This document shows, one piece after another, positions 1 through 7,105 of a stretch of DNA of 45,697 nucleotides; within the stretch, counting starts at the first letter, position 1; each line of letters starts with the position of its first letter. The stretch spans positions 1-45,697 of the forward strand of contig JAPKDQ010000012.1 of assembly GCA_028822445.1 (NCBI GenBank). The letters run 5' to 3'. The stretch comes from Rhodospirillaceae bacterium. Its GTDB lineage: Bacteria > Pseudomonadota > Alphaproteobacteria > Rhodospirillales > Rhodospirillaceae. The notes beneath the pieces were generated by a model, which did not search any database, was not told the origin of the DNA, and saw only the letters and a program-made list of their open reading frames with translations. The translations under genes and the position numbers were made by a program.

Positions 1-18
1 TGCAAGTGCAAGTGCAAG
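1..18. repeat. Hexanucleotide tandem repeat (TGCAAG x3)
   Basis: Three direct copies of TGCAAG open the window, followed by a fourth degenerate copy (TGCACG). In the amine-oxidase frame they encode alternating Ala-Ser in the presumed signal peptide. Because six is a multiple of three, copy-number changes would alter signal length without shifting the frame. The array may extend further left. Confidence 0.5.
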
Positions 19-1411
19 TGCACGTGCCTCTGCGCAGGCGGTGAACCCGGATGTGATTGTTGTTGGCGCTGGTTTGTCTGGGCTCTACGCCGCAATGCTG
101 CTGACGGAAGCTGGGGCGACGGTACAGGTGATTGAAGGGCGGGAGCGCGTTGGCGGTCGTTTGTTCAGCGCCCGTAATGTGGAAGGTAATCCGGAATGGG
201 GAGGTGATTCTATTCTCGGCGGCTACGGGCGAATGCAAGATGTCTCGGCCAATGTTGGGGTCGAACTGGTCGACCATCAGGCACGAAGGGACTTATCGCC
301 AGAATCTCACAAAGACCCAACCAACACCGAACTAGCCCTTCGCGGAAAATTGATTCCTAAAGGCGATTGGCCAACCCACCCGCTCAACGTTATGCCCGAG
401 GGTGCCAAACACCGTTTTCCCGGGCGCGGATTTTTCCAGGCCATCATCGGTGAGAACAATCCACTAGAAGCCTTTGAAGATTGGCTTGATGCGGACAGCG
501 CGAAATTTGATCGCTCCATCTACGAAGTTTTCAAGGAAATCGGTTGGAGCGACGAAGCTATCGAGCTGAATTACAATACTAATGTGCAGTACGGCACCTC
601 TGCCCACGATATTTCATCGCTGATGTGGTTCTTCACTCAGGCTTGGTTCAAGTTACAGGGCGAGCTAGATCGCGTTGCCTTTAAAGCGCCCGGTGGCAAC
701 CAAGGCATTCCAGAAGCTATGGCCGCATCGTTGTCTGGTGAAGTGCACCTGGGTAAAGAAGTCATCGGTATTCGGAGTGAACCGGGGCAGGCCGAAGTGC
801 ACTGCTCTGATGGTAGTATCTATAAAGCTAAACGGGTGATCTGCTCTATGCCGATCCCGACCATGCGTTGGGTCAAGTTTGACCCCTTGTTGCCAGCCCT
901 CAAAGCGCAGGCCGTTGCTACAGTACCGGTACAGAAAATCACTAAGGTGATCATGGTCCCAAAGAAACCGTTCTGGGAAGAGGACGGTTTTAGCCCGGCC
1001 ATGTGGACGGATTCTGATAGCGGTGAAGTGCGAGCACTGCGCGAAGGAGAGGACGCCAATAGCATCACGTGCCTCATGGCTTGGGGCCGTGGTCATTTGG
1101 CCGACCGTCTTGATAGTTTTAGTGATGAAGAGGCCATGGCCCGCGTGATTGCCGATTACGAACGCATTCGTCCCGCAGCCAAAGGGTTGCTGCAACCGGC
1201 GGGCATTAAGTCGTGGCAGTCCGATCCGTTTGCGGCTGGTGATTGGGCCGTGTGGTCGCCTGGCACCGTAACATCAATGGTCAAAGCCTTGATTGATCCA
1301 GCCGATCGCATTCATTTCTGCGGTGAACATACGGCGACCTCAAATCGCGGTATGGAAGGCGCTATGGAATCCGGCGAGAGAGCCGCCTTCGAAGTTTTGG
1401 ACGTAATTTAA
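2..1411 (+). CDS. FAD-dependent amine oxidase family protein (5' end outside window)
   Basis: This is a flavin monoamine-oxidase-type oxidoreductase. A Rossmann FAD motif (VVGAGLSG) lies about 20 residues into the visible frame, followed by the acidic end of beta-2 and RVGGR. The C-terminus has the family's second flavin-contact block (FCGEHTATSNRGMEGAMESG). The frame stays open to the left edge through an Ala/Ser-rich stretch ending in AQA. The paralogue immediately downstream has a Tat signal peptide, so I infer that this stretch is the end of an export signal and that the real start is outside the window. A GTG at 41 would only be an internal start. The stop codon directly abuts the ATG of the paralogue, so the two are almost certainly co-transcribed. 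The substrate is unknown; an amine or amino acid is the family norm. Confidence 0.88.
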   Translation, partial: ASASASARASAQAVNPDVIVVGAGLSGLYAAMLLTEAGATVQVIEGRERVGGRLFSARNVEGNPEWGGDSILGGYGRMQDVSANVGVELVDHQARRDLSPESHKDPTNTELALRGKLIPKGDWPTHPLNVMPEGAKHRFPGRGFFQAIIGENNPLEAFEDWLDADSAKFDRSIYEVFKEIGWSDEAIELNYNTNVQYGTSAHDISSLMWFFTQAWFKLQGELDRVAFKAPGGNQGIPEAMAASLSGEVHLGKEVIGIRSEPGQAEVHCSDGSIYKAKRVICSMPIPTMRWVKFDPLLPALKAQAVATVPVQKITKVIMVPKKPFWEEDGFSPAMWTDSDSGEVRALREGEDANSITCLMAWGRGHLADRLDSFSDEEAMARVIADYERIRPAAKGLLQPAGIKSWQSDPFAAGDWAVWSPGTVTSMVKALIDPADRIHFCGEHTATSNRGMEGAMESGERAAFEVLDVI

Positions 1412-2830
1412 ATGACCCTTGCTCGCCGTACCTTTCTTGCCAGCTCCGCATCGCTGGCGGCCCCTAAAACCCTTCACGCGAAAACCGAAGCAGATGTCAT
1501 TGTTATTGGCGCAGGGTTGTCTGGGCTCTATGCCGCGCGTCTTTTGGCCGATGAAGGCGCGAAAGTTGTTGTAGTCGAAGGTCGAAACCGTGTGGGTGGC
1601 CGCCTCGAAAGTTACCGCCACCTTGAAGGCGCGCCGGAAGCGGGCGGTGATTCTATTCTTGGCGGTTATGGCCGGGTGCGGGATTTGGCCGATCAATTAG
1701 GCCTCACCGTCGTCAATCACCGACCGCGTGGGCGCTTATCGCAAACGGAAATTGCCCTCGGCGGCAGTGTTATTCCACGTGACCAATGGGCGGCGCACCC
1801 CCTCAATCATATGCCTAATAACGCTAAAACTTCTTTTCCGGGCCGGAGGTTTTTTGAATCCGTTGTCGCTACCAACAATCCGCTGGCATCTTTCGAGGAT
1901 TGGGCAGACCCGTCGAGCAAACCGCTCGACCGCTCGGTCTATGCATTCTTGAAGGATCAAGGGTGGAGCAATGCCACCATCGCGCAGAATTACGACATCA
2001 ACATTGGGCGCGGCACTTCGGCTCACGATTGCTCCATCCTCACTTGGTTTTTCCGCATTGGTTGGGACAAAGTCCAGCGCGATATTGAAAACGCCGCCTT
2101 TAAGGTTGTGGGAGGTAATCAATCTATCCCTGAAGCTATCGCCGCGCAGCTGCCCGGTGATGTGCATCTTAACAAAGCTGTCGCCGCGATCCATCAAGAT
2201 GCGACGGGCGTTGATGTGATTTGTGAAGATGGCACTACCTTCAGAGGTAAGCGCGTCATCAACTCCACGCCGCTACCGCCGCTGCGTTGGGTGAACTTTG
2301 ATCCGCTGTTGCCGGCACAAAAAGCCGCTGCCATCAAAGTGCTGCCGTCCATGAAGATCAATAAAGTCTTCCTCACAGCCAAAGAGCCGTTCTGGGATGA
2401 AGATGGCTTTGGTCCGGGGATGTGGACCGATACAGCCCTTGGGCAAGTCGCCGTGTTGCGCCAGTTGGAAAACAGCACGGCAATCACCGGGCTTATTTCT
2501 CGGTCACGCGGTTATATGGCCGAGAAGCTGGATACCCTCGGGCCTGAGGCCGCGCAGGCGCTTGTCATTTCTGAGTACGAGAAACTCCGCCCCGCTGCCA
2601 AAGGCAAACTCAAAGCAGTCGGCTATAAATCCTGGGCGAAAGACCGCTTTGCCGGTGGTACCTGGATGGAATGGAACCCGGGGCAGGTTCATGCCTATCA
2701 ACCCTATTTGGCCAGCGCCGCCGGACGCATTCATTTTTGTGGCGAGCACACCGCTCAATCAAACCGGGGCATGGAAGCAGCGGCAGAATCCGCCGAGCGC
2801 TGTGCCTTTGAAGTGCTGGATGTGCTGTAG
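1412..2830 (+). CDS. Tat-exported FAD-dependent amine oxidase (paralogue of preceding gene)
   Basis: This 472-residue flavin amine oxidase is a clear paralogue of the gene before it: the same GAGLSGLYAARLL nucleotide-binding motif (residues 33-45), the same EGRNRVGGR, and the same C-terminal CGEHTAQSNRGMEAAAESAE. It starts with a twin-arginine signal (RRTFLASSASLAA, arginines 5-6) and a likely cleavage after LHA near residue 23, so the protein should be exported folded with FAD bound. The ATG follows the preceding stop codon with no spacer, which suggests translational coupling. The two proteins differ most around residues 95-110, where the first copy carries an insertion. Function beyond FAD-dependent amine oxidation cannot be assigned. 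Confidence 0.92.
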   Translation: MTLARRTFLASSASLAAPKTLHAKTEADVIVIGAGLSGLYAARLLADEGAKVVVVEGRNRVGGRLESYRHLEGAPEAGGDSILGGYGRVRDLADQLGLTVVNHRPRGRLSQTEIALGGSVIPRDQWAAHPLNHMPNNAKTSFPGRRFFESVVATNNPLASFEDWADPSSKPLDRSVYAFLKDQGWSNATIAQNYDINIGRGTSAHDCSILTWFFRIGWDKVQRDIENAAFKVVGGNQSIPEAIAAQLPGDVHLNKAVAAIHQDATGVDVICEDGTTFRGKRVINSTPLPPLRWVNFDPLLPAQKAAAIKVLPSMKINKVFLTAKEPFWDEDGFGPGMWTDTALGQVAVLRQLENSTAITGLISRSRGYMAEKLDTLGPEAAQALVISEYEKLRPAAKGKLKAVGYKSWAKDRFAGGTWMEWNPGQVHAYQPYLASAAGRIHFCGEHTAQSNRGMEAAAESAERCAFEVLDVL

Positions 2831-2863
2831 GGCTATCCAAACACAAACGAGGTTTGTTTAGCC
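2831..2863. terminator. Imperfect inverted repeat after amine oxidase genes, possible terminator
   Basis: The segment begins GGCTA and ends TAGCC, with inner AAAC and GTTT arms around a GAG loop, so it can fold as an imperfect hairpin directly after the second amine oxidase stop. There is no clean T-run, so termination is only a possibility. Confidence 0.28.
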
Positions 2864-3118
2864 AGGTCGAATGGACGTAAGCGTTTCCTCTAGCGTCTGA
2901 GCACAGTTCCGTAATGGGTCCAGAAACCGATCGGCGGCACTCTCCAACGTTACGGCGGAGGGATGAAATTTGGTTGATAAGGCATAATCAATACCGCCGA
3001 TTACCTCGATGGGCACCGTGAGCGTCCCCCAATTGACGCCTGGTACTTTTGAAATGGCATACCCCTGATCACGCGGCTGCTTAAGGTCGCCCTTCCGTTT
3101 GTAAGAAATATGCTTATC
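2858..3118 (-). pseudogene. C-terminal remnant of an IclR-family regulator
   Basis: Read on the minus strand, this stretch is open for 86 codons, begins right after a stop (TAA) and has no plausible start. The translation includes DQGYAISKVPGVNWGTLTVP and, later, ADRFLDPLRNCAQTLEETL. This is the pattern of the last third of the IclR effector domain (GYA....GV..iavPi, then a final helix with a FL.PL motif, as in MhpR-type members). The helix-turn-helix and the first part of the effector domain are gone; the sequence upstream is occupied by the next gene's promoter region. I read it as the decayed 3' end of a regulator that may once have controlled the neighbouring catabolic genes. The family call is from recalled motifs only. 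Confidence 0.55.
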
Positions 3119-3167
3119 TTACGGTAGAGTTTAAGCGACACCTCTTCACTGGAATGAGAGACAGATC

Positions 3168-3494
3168 ATGACCGAAGGCGCCAACACCAAAGAAACACAC
3201 CGTAAGGACTTCGTTCCTTCTCAAACAGCAGACGTGTTTTTAAAGGATGCGGCTTTAGACAACGTTATGTCGACAGTTATCGCTTTGGGGAGTGAGTTTT
3301 GGGCGCTGCAAAAGCGTATGAATGTGGTTGAGGTTCTGCTTGAGAAAAATGGCTCTGTTTCTAAAGACATGATCGAAGCCTACCGCCCGACGGAAGGGCA
3401 GGGCGCAGCCTGGGAAGAACAGAGAGATCGTTTTATTAATCGTGTTTACGGGTTCTTGCAGAACACCGAGACCGATTCAAAGAACGCCGGGTAG
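3168..3494 (+). CDS. Hypothetical protein, 108 aa, paired with Tat methyltransferase
   Basis: I do not recognise this small protein. It is acidic to neutral, has no signal peptide or membrane segment, and looks mostly helical, with a middle region (residues 35-65) rich in Leu/Val/Met that could pack as a helical hairpin. The ATG is preceded by a purine-rich GAGAGACA. Its stop is ten bases before the ATG of the Tat-signal methyltransferase, with that gene's ribosome-binding site in the gap, so the two form an operon. A role as a partner or chaperone for that protein is possible but is only inferred from position. Length and ribosome-binding context support a real gene. Confidence 0.7.
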   Translation: MTEGANTKETHRKDFVPSQTADVFLKDAALDNVMSTVIALGSEFWALQKRMNVVEVLLEKNGSVSKDMIEAYRPTEGQGAAWEEQRDRFINRVYGFLQNTETDSKNAG

Positions 3495-3504
3495 GGAGGG
3501 CACC

Positions 3505-4704
3505 ATGATCGATCGTCGCACCCTTTTTGGAACCACCGCTGCCGTTGCCAGCGCTTTCACATCCTTATTTCGCAGTCGCAAGGCTACTGCTGCAGTGACC
3601 CCCAAGTCTCTGCCCAACGATATCGAACTCCGTGGCACCTACACGGAAGGGCGGCTAGAGCGGTTGCCAGAGATGGATATGGAAAGCCGACTTGAATTTA
3701 CTCAAGGCTTTCGCAATTGGTCCTTGCGTAATTTTGGCCGTAAGAGCTCCAGTCGGGTTAATGAACTCGTGCGGGAGGCCGGATTTGTCACAAGTCCGTC
3801 GCCACCCATCGATGACGTTTTGGCCGCCGTTGGTGATGATCCCACCGTCTGGACAAGCGTGCGCTGTAAAACCACGGCGCAGCAGATCATGTGGAATAAC
3901 TTGGTCGATGGCTTTACTGCAAACAAAGACGCTTATCTAGCTGAGCTTGACGCCGCAGATGCCTCTGGTCCTGGGATGTTAGAGCTCAACGCGGGTCTAG
4001 ATATACCCGACTATACCAAGCATGAAATACACATTCAGCCTGGCGGTTACATTGGCGACCCGCTCGGTGGCTACGTTTATCACTACGGCGTCAACGTCTT
4101 CACGCTGGATCTCTCGTCTGAAGATGTCTTCCATCGCGATTTAGCAGCCATTATCCCTGTCCCGGAGGATGGCAAGATGGAGCGCTTCTTGGATATCGGC
4201 ACAGGCGTGGCTCAGTTGCCGATGGCTGTGAAGGAACGGTTCCCAGAGGCAGATGTGTGGGGCATTGATGTGGGCGCGCCCATGCTGCGCTACGGACATA
4301 TGCGTGCTGCAGAGAACGGCTTAGATATCAACCTGTCTCAACGTCTGGCGGAAGACACTGGGTTTGAAGACAATAGCTTTGATGTCGTGACGGCCTACAT
4401 TCTGTTCCATGAAGTGCCTACGGAAGACACCAAGAAGATTCTGACCGAGGTGCGGCGCATTTTGCGTCCGGGTGGTGTTTTCTTCCCTGTCGACTTCCGG
4501 ACTTACACTCAAACTCGGCCATCAGCCTCAGGCCGCTTTAATCAGTGGTGGGATCATGTGCATAACAACGAAGTTTGGACCGAAGAGTACCGTGCTTCTG
4601 ACTTCATTCAGTTGATGACAGACGCGGGACTCACTGTGAACCAGGATGCGCCGACGTTGCAGAAACGTTTCTGGAACAGTGTTATGGCAATTAAGCCGGT
4701 ATAG
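3505..4704 (+). CDS. Class I SAM-dependent methyltransferase with Tat signal peptide
   Basis: The protein (399 residues from this ATG) has a twin-arginine motif at residues 4-5 (DRRTLFGTT), a hydrophobic stretch and an ATAA site near residue 30, then a long N-terminal region without recognisable motifs. From about residue 225 it carries a class I methyltransferase core: motif I FLDIGTGVAQLP, then GIDVGAPML, the DNSFDVVTAYILFHEVP block and LRPGGVFFPVDFR, in UbiE/Methyltransf_11 style. The start is chosen because GGGAGGG lies just upstream and because it puts the Arg pair at the N-terminus; a longer reading from 3442 overlaps the upstream gene and lacks a site. A Tat signal on a SAM-dependent enzyme is odd because SAM is cytoplasmic, so either export or the enzymatic role must be unusual. 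Confidence 0.85.
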   Translation: MIDRRTLFGTTAAVASAFTSLFRSRKATAAVTPKSLPNDIELRGTYTEGRLERLPEMDMESRLEFTQGFRNWSLRNFGRKSSSRVNELVREAGFVTSPSPPIDDVLAAVGDDPTVWTSVRCKTTAQQIMWNNLVDGFTANKDAYLAELDAADASGPGMLELNAGLDIPDYTKHEIHIQPGGYIGDPLGGYVYHYGVNVFTLDLSSEDVFHRDLAAIIPVPEDGKMERFLDIGTGVAQLPMAVKERFPEADVWGIDVGAPMLRYGHMRAAENGLDINLSQRLAEDTGFEDNSFDVVTAYILFHEVPTEDTKKILTEVRRILRPGGVFFPVDFRTYTQTRPSASGRFNQWWDHVHNNEVWTEEYRASDFIQLMTDAGLTVNQDAPTLQKRFWNSVMAIKPV

Positions 4705-4748
4705 GGCTGTCGTCTTTAACTACTGTGAGATTATCGTGGCGTGAGGGG

Positions 4749-5636
4749 CTAACCCTTTAGCCAAAACCCGCCTTTGTCACTCTCCACCTGTACTGCTGTG
4801 GGGGTGGGGAAGTGGGCTGGGATAAGCCAGCTTCCGCTGTCGGCGACGGTTTCTAAAACTGTCTGGCGCATATCTCCTGCCATCTTCGCGTCCCAGCAAA
4901 ATTGGGATGACCACTCCGGGTGCTCTACTTGTAGTGGGTGATGGATCACGTCGCCGATGACGTAGGCCGTCTGTGTTTTGCCTTGGCTGGTGCTATCCAG
5001 CTTCACTATCACGTGCCCGGGAGAATGACCGAAGGCGGGTAAGAGTGACACGCCAGGCTCAATCTCGTGGTTGGCGTCGACAATCTCTGATAGTCCTGCA
5101 TCCATCACTGGTTGCACGCTGTCTTGCCAAGATTTGTGATTGGCATCGGCATCTTGTTCCCAGAAGGCCATTTCCTTTCGTCCGAATAGGTATTTCGCAT
5201 TGGGGAATGTTGGCACCCAGCGGCCGTCTAACAGGCGTGTGTTCCAACCCACGTGGTCAGCATGCAGGTGCGTGCAAAGGACATGGGTGATTTCGTTTAC
5301 AGACAATCCTATTCCTTTGAGATCATCTAAAAATGGACCAGATCGCATATGCCACTCAGGCACCATGGGCCGGTGCTTGTCATTACCTAGGCAGGCGTCG
5401 ATCAAAATCACGGATGTCGGCGTGCGCACCACGATGCCATGAAACGCCATAATCAGTTTATGCTTAGGCTTATCAAAGAACCGTGTATCGCTATAGGTAC
5501 GGGTGTTCTTAATGGCGTCCAGCGTGGCCGACGGAATCAAATCCTCCGGGTCGCGAAACGGCCCTTCGAACTCAACAATGCGGTAGACCTCAAAGGGCCC
5601 ATCTGAAAAGACCGGTAGTGCAACTGCTGCAGCCAA
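4749..5636 (-). CDS. MBL-fold metallo-hydrolase
   Basis: This 295-residue metallo-beta-lactamase-fold hydrolase has the dinuclear metal motif HLHADH at residues 123-128, a further His in GHSPGH (204-208), an Asp in VIGDVIHHP (about 229) and a final His in IPAHFP. The layout resembles lactonase/AHL-lactonase-like members of the family, but the substrate cannot be read from the sequence. There is no signal peptide, so it should be cytoplasmic. It lies six bases downstream of the cupin gene on the same strand and lacks a strong Shine-Dalgarno of its own, which suggests coupled translation. The pairing with a cysteine-dioxygenase-like cupin is reminiscent of thiol/sulfur metabolism, but that is inference. 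Confidence 0.87.
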   Translation of the reverse strand: MAAAVALPVFSDGPFEVYRIVEFEGPFRDPEDLIPSATLDAIKNTRTYSDTRFFDKPKHKLIMAFHGIVVRTPTSVILIDACLGNDKHRPMVPEWHMRSGPFLDDLKGIGLSVNEITHVLCTHLHADHVGWNTRLLDGRWVPTFPNAKYLFGRKEMAFWEQDADANHKSWQDSVQPVMDAGLSEIVDANHEIEPGVSLLPAFGHSPGHVIVKLDSTSQGKTQTAYVIGDVIHHPLQVEHPEWSSQFCWDAKMAGDMRQTVLETVADSGSWLIPAHFPTPTAVQVESDKGGFWLKG

Positions 5637-5642
5637 TTTTAA

Positions 5643-6269
5643 TTATCCAAACGCGAAGGGGATTTGATCAGGGCCGTAATACTGCTCAACCGTGTTGTCT
5701 TTCTTATAGAAAATATTTTGCACGTATGTGCCGCAGCGTTGGCTGCGGACAATCACCGCTACCGTCGGGCCATGACCGTTGTACTCAGCATGAATGTCCC
5801 AGGGCTTGATGAAGTCGATGTAGCCGGGGCTGACATCCACCGTTTCTGTTTCTTCTACGACAGCTGTTTTTGGCAGTTCGCCTAGCTCACCGCCATCGGT
5901 GCGTTTGAAGCGCAGTACTTGTTCGCCGCCATCAACTACACCGTAAAGGGTCCATGACACACCGTGATCGTGGATTGTTGTTTTAGCATTTGCTTTCTTA
6001 ATCAGGCCATTTATGACGAAGCCGTAATCTGGATCTTCATAAAATAACAGGTTGGCATGTTTGCCTTCCAGGCCCAACTTGGCCGGGCTGGTCGGCCAGG
6101 TCTTAGTGTGTTCCGCTACGTCTGGGTCGCGCAGCATCTCTTTGAGGGGCTCACAGGCCTTTGGCCATACCTCATCAGCGCTGAGGCCTTGCTTAAATAA
6201 GCTGCGGACTGTTGAGACAAATGCTTCAACGGCGGGCAACATAGGAGGTCTTCTGGTATCATCGGGCAT
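5643..6269 (-). CDS. Cupin, cysteine-dioxygenase-like
   Basis: This 208-residue protein is a predicted non-haem iron double-stranded beta-helix (cupin) enzyme. The metal-binding His pair is in TTIHDHGVSWTLYGV (His100, His102), and a third His lies in WDIHAEYN (His160). This spacing is as in type I cysteine dioxygenases and related thiol dioxygenases, which oxidise thiols to sulfinates using molecular oxygen. The N-terminal 90 residues are helical, also as in that family. It is the first gene of a pair with the MBL-fold hydrolase. A second thiol-dioxygenase-like gene in the window (11127-11629) is broken, so this may be the surviving member of a family; the two are not close paralogues. The exact substrate is unknown. 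Confidence 0.72.
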   Translation of the reverse strand: MPDDTRRPPMLPAVEAFVSTVRSLFKQGLSADEVWPKACEPLKEMLRDPDVAEHTKTWPTSPAKLGLEGKHANLLFYEDPDYGFVINGLIKKANAKTTIHDHGVSWTLYGVVDGGEQVLRFKRTDGGELGELPKTAVVEETETVDVSPGYIDFIKPWDIHAEYNGHGPTVAVIVRSQRCGTYVQNIFYKKDNTVEQYYGPDQIPFAFG

Positions 6270-6399
6270 TCTAAGTTCTCTTTTGTGGAGGACGCAGGAT
6301 AAGGATATATATTAGCCAAACGGCCCTTAAAGCCCAAGGGGAAAAGTGGTGTTAAACGTATGGCGAGCCATCTAAGGGCTTATTACGTGGGCGCGCGGA

Positions 6400-6915
6400 C
6401 TATTCTGGTTCGCCGACCCATTTCTCTGGGCGGTGGCCGCTAATAGCTTCGTTGGGATCCCATTCGATTAAGTTGATCTTCTCGCCATCAGGGCCACGTA
6501 AGGCCATTTCCCGTTGCTTGATGTGACCCCTCACGCGGAGGCGTTTTGGCTCGCAGACGATAGTGTGCACATGATCTGTGGCGCGGCGAATAACCTCGTC
6601 GAGATCGCTGCAATAAAATACCATGCACATCTCACCGAGGTTACAACCGTCGCTTGAACGTTCAAGCGACGGCGGAGAGGGGTTCTTGACCTCAAATAGC
6701 CCGACCATCCCGTAGGCTGTAAAATCCGGCTGCTTGAGTATGCATACACGGGTGGTTACGCCGTTAGGCATGCCGATGAATTCGTGCATATTGCCGCCTT
6801 CGGCTGTTCCTTCTGAATAGGCCTCGGTTAGTCCTAAGACCTCACCATAAAACGCTTTGGATTGTTCTAAGTCGGACACCTGCAACGCCGCGCGCACCAT
6901 TTGGCTGAGTTTCAT
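6400..6915 (-). CDS. VOC family (glyoxalase/bleomycin resistance-like) protein
   Basis: This 171-residue protein has a vicinal-oxygen-chelate fold, with the family's opening MVRAALQVSDLEQSKAFYG and the closing LRGPDGEKINLIEW, which carries the usual metal-binding Glu position. VOC proteins include lyases, dioxygenases and epimerases, and the member type cannot be told. The start was chosen at 6915 because GAGG lies five bases upstream and the domain begins there; a longer reading from 7026 adds a low-complexity extension with no site. The coding sequence contains a 26-bp perfect palindrome (6647-6672). It is separated from the cupin gene by about 130 bases, so it may or may not share its transcript. 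Confidence 0.86.
   Translation of the reverse strand: MKLSQMVRAALQVSDLEQSKAFYGEVLGLTEAYSEGTAEGGNMHEFIGMPNGVTTRVCILKQPDFTAYGMVGLFEVKNPSPPSLERSSDGCNLGEMCMVFYCSDLDEVIRRATDHVHTIVCEPKRLRVRGHIKQREMALRGPDGEKINLIEWDPNEAISGHRPEKWVGEPE
6647..6672. repeat. 26-bp perfect palindrome inside VOC gene
   Basis: Thirteen bases (CCGTCGCTTGAAC) are followed immediately by their exact reverse complement, with no spacer. Symmetry breaks at the next base on each side. It encodes part of a loop (SLERSSDG) in the VOC protein. At the DNA level it could be a dimeric protein's binding site or a cruciform. In RNA it would form a strong hairpin with a tight tip. Confidence 0.9.
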
Positions 6916-7044
6916 GAATACCTCTATGTTATAAAGAATAGTTTCCACTCTGGCAGGCCCAGGTGAATAACGATAGGCTCTTAAAGCGGTGATCGCGTTA
7001 TGGCGCGAAACCGTAGAGAATTTCAAACATGGTTATGGTTTAAT

Positions 7045-7070
7045 AAGGCCTCGTTGAATAGCGAGGCTTT
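7045..7070 (+). promoter_or_regulatory. Leader hairpin upstream of TonB-dependent receptor
   Basis: AAGGCCTCG and CGAGGCTTT pair as a nine-base stem (one G-T) around an eight-base loop, ending 35 bases before the receptor ATG. It is followed by TATTCAATAAT, too poor in T for a sure terminator. It could be an attenuator or mRNA-stability element of the receptor's 5' leader, or a terminator for leftward readthrough. Confidence 0.35.
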
Positions 7071-7105
7071 ATTCAATAATATCAAGGACTAGTAAAAGAG
7101 TAGGT

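Noticed and set aside
665-1195. 176-codon open frame on the minus strand opposite the first amine oxidase
   Set aside because: It lies wholly antisense to a well-supported gene with clear motifs and has no recognisable domain of its own.
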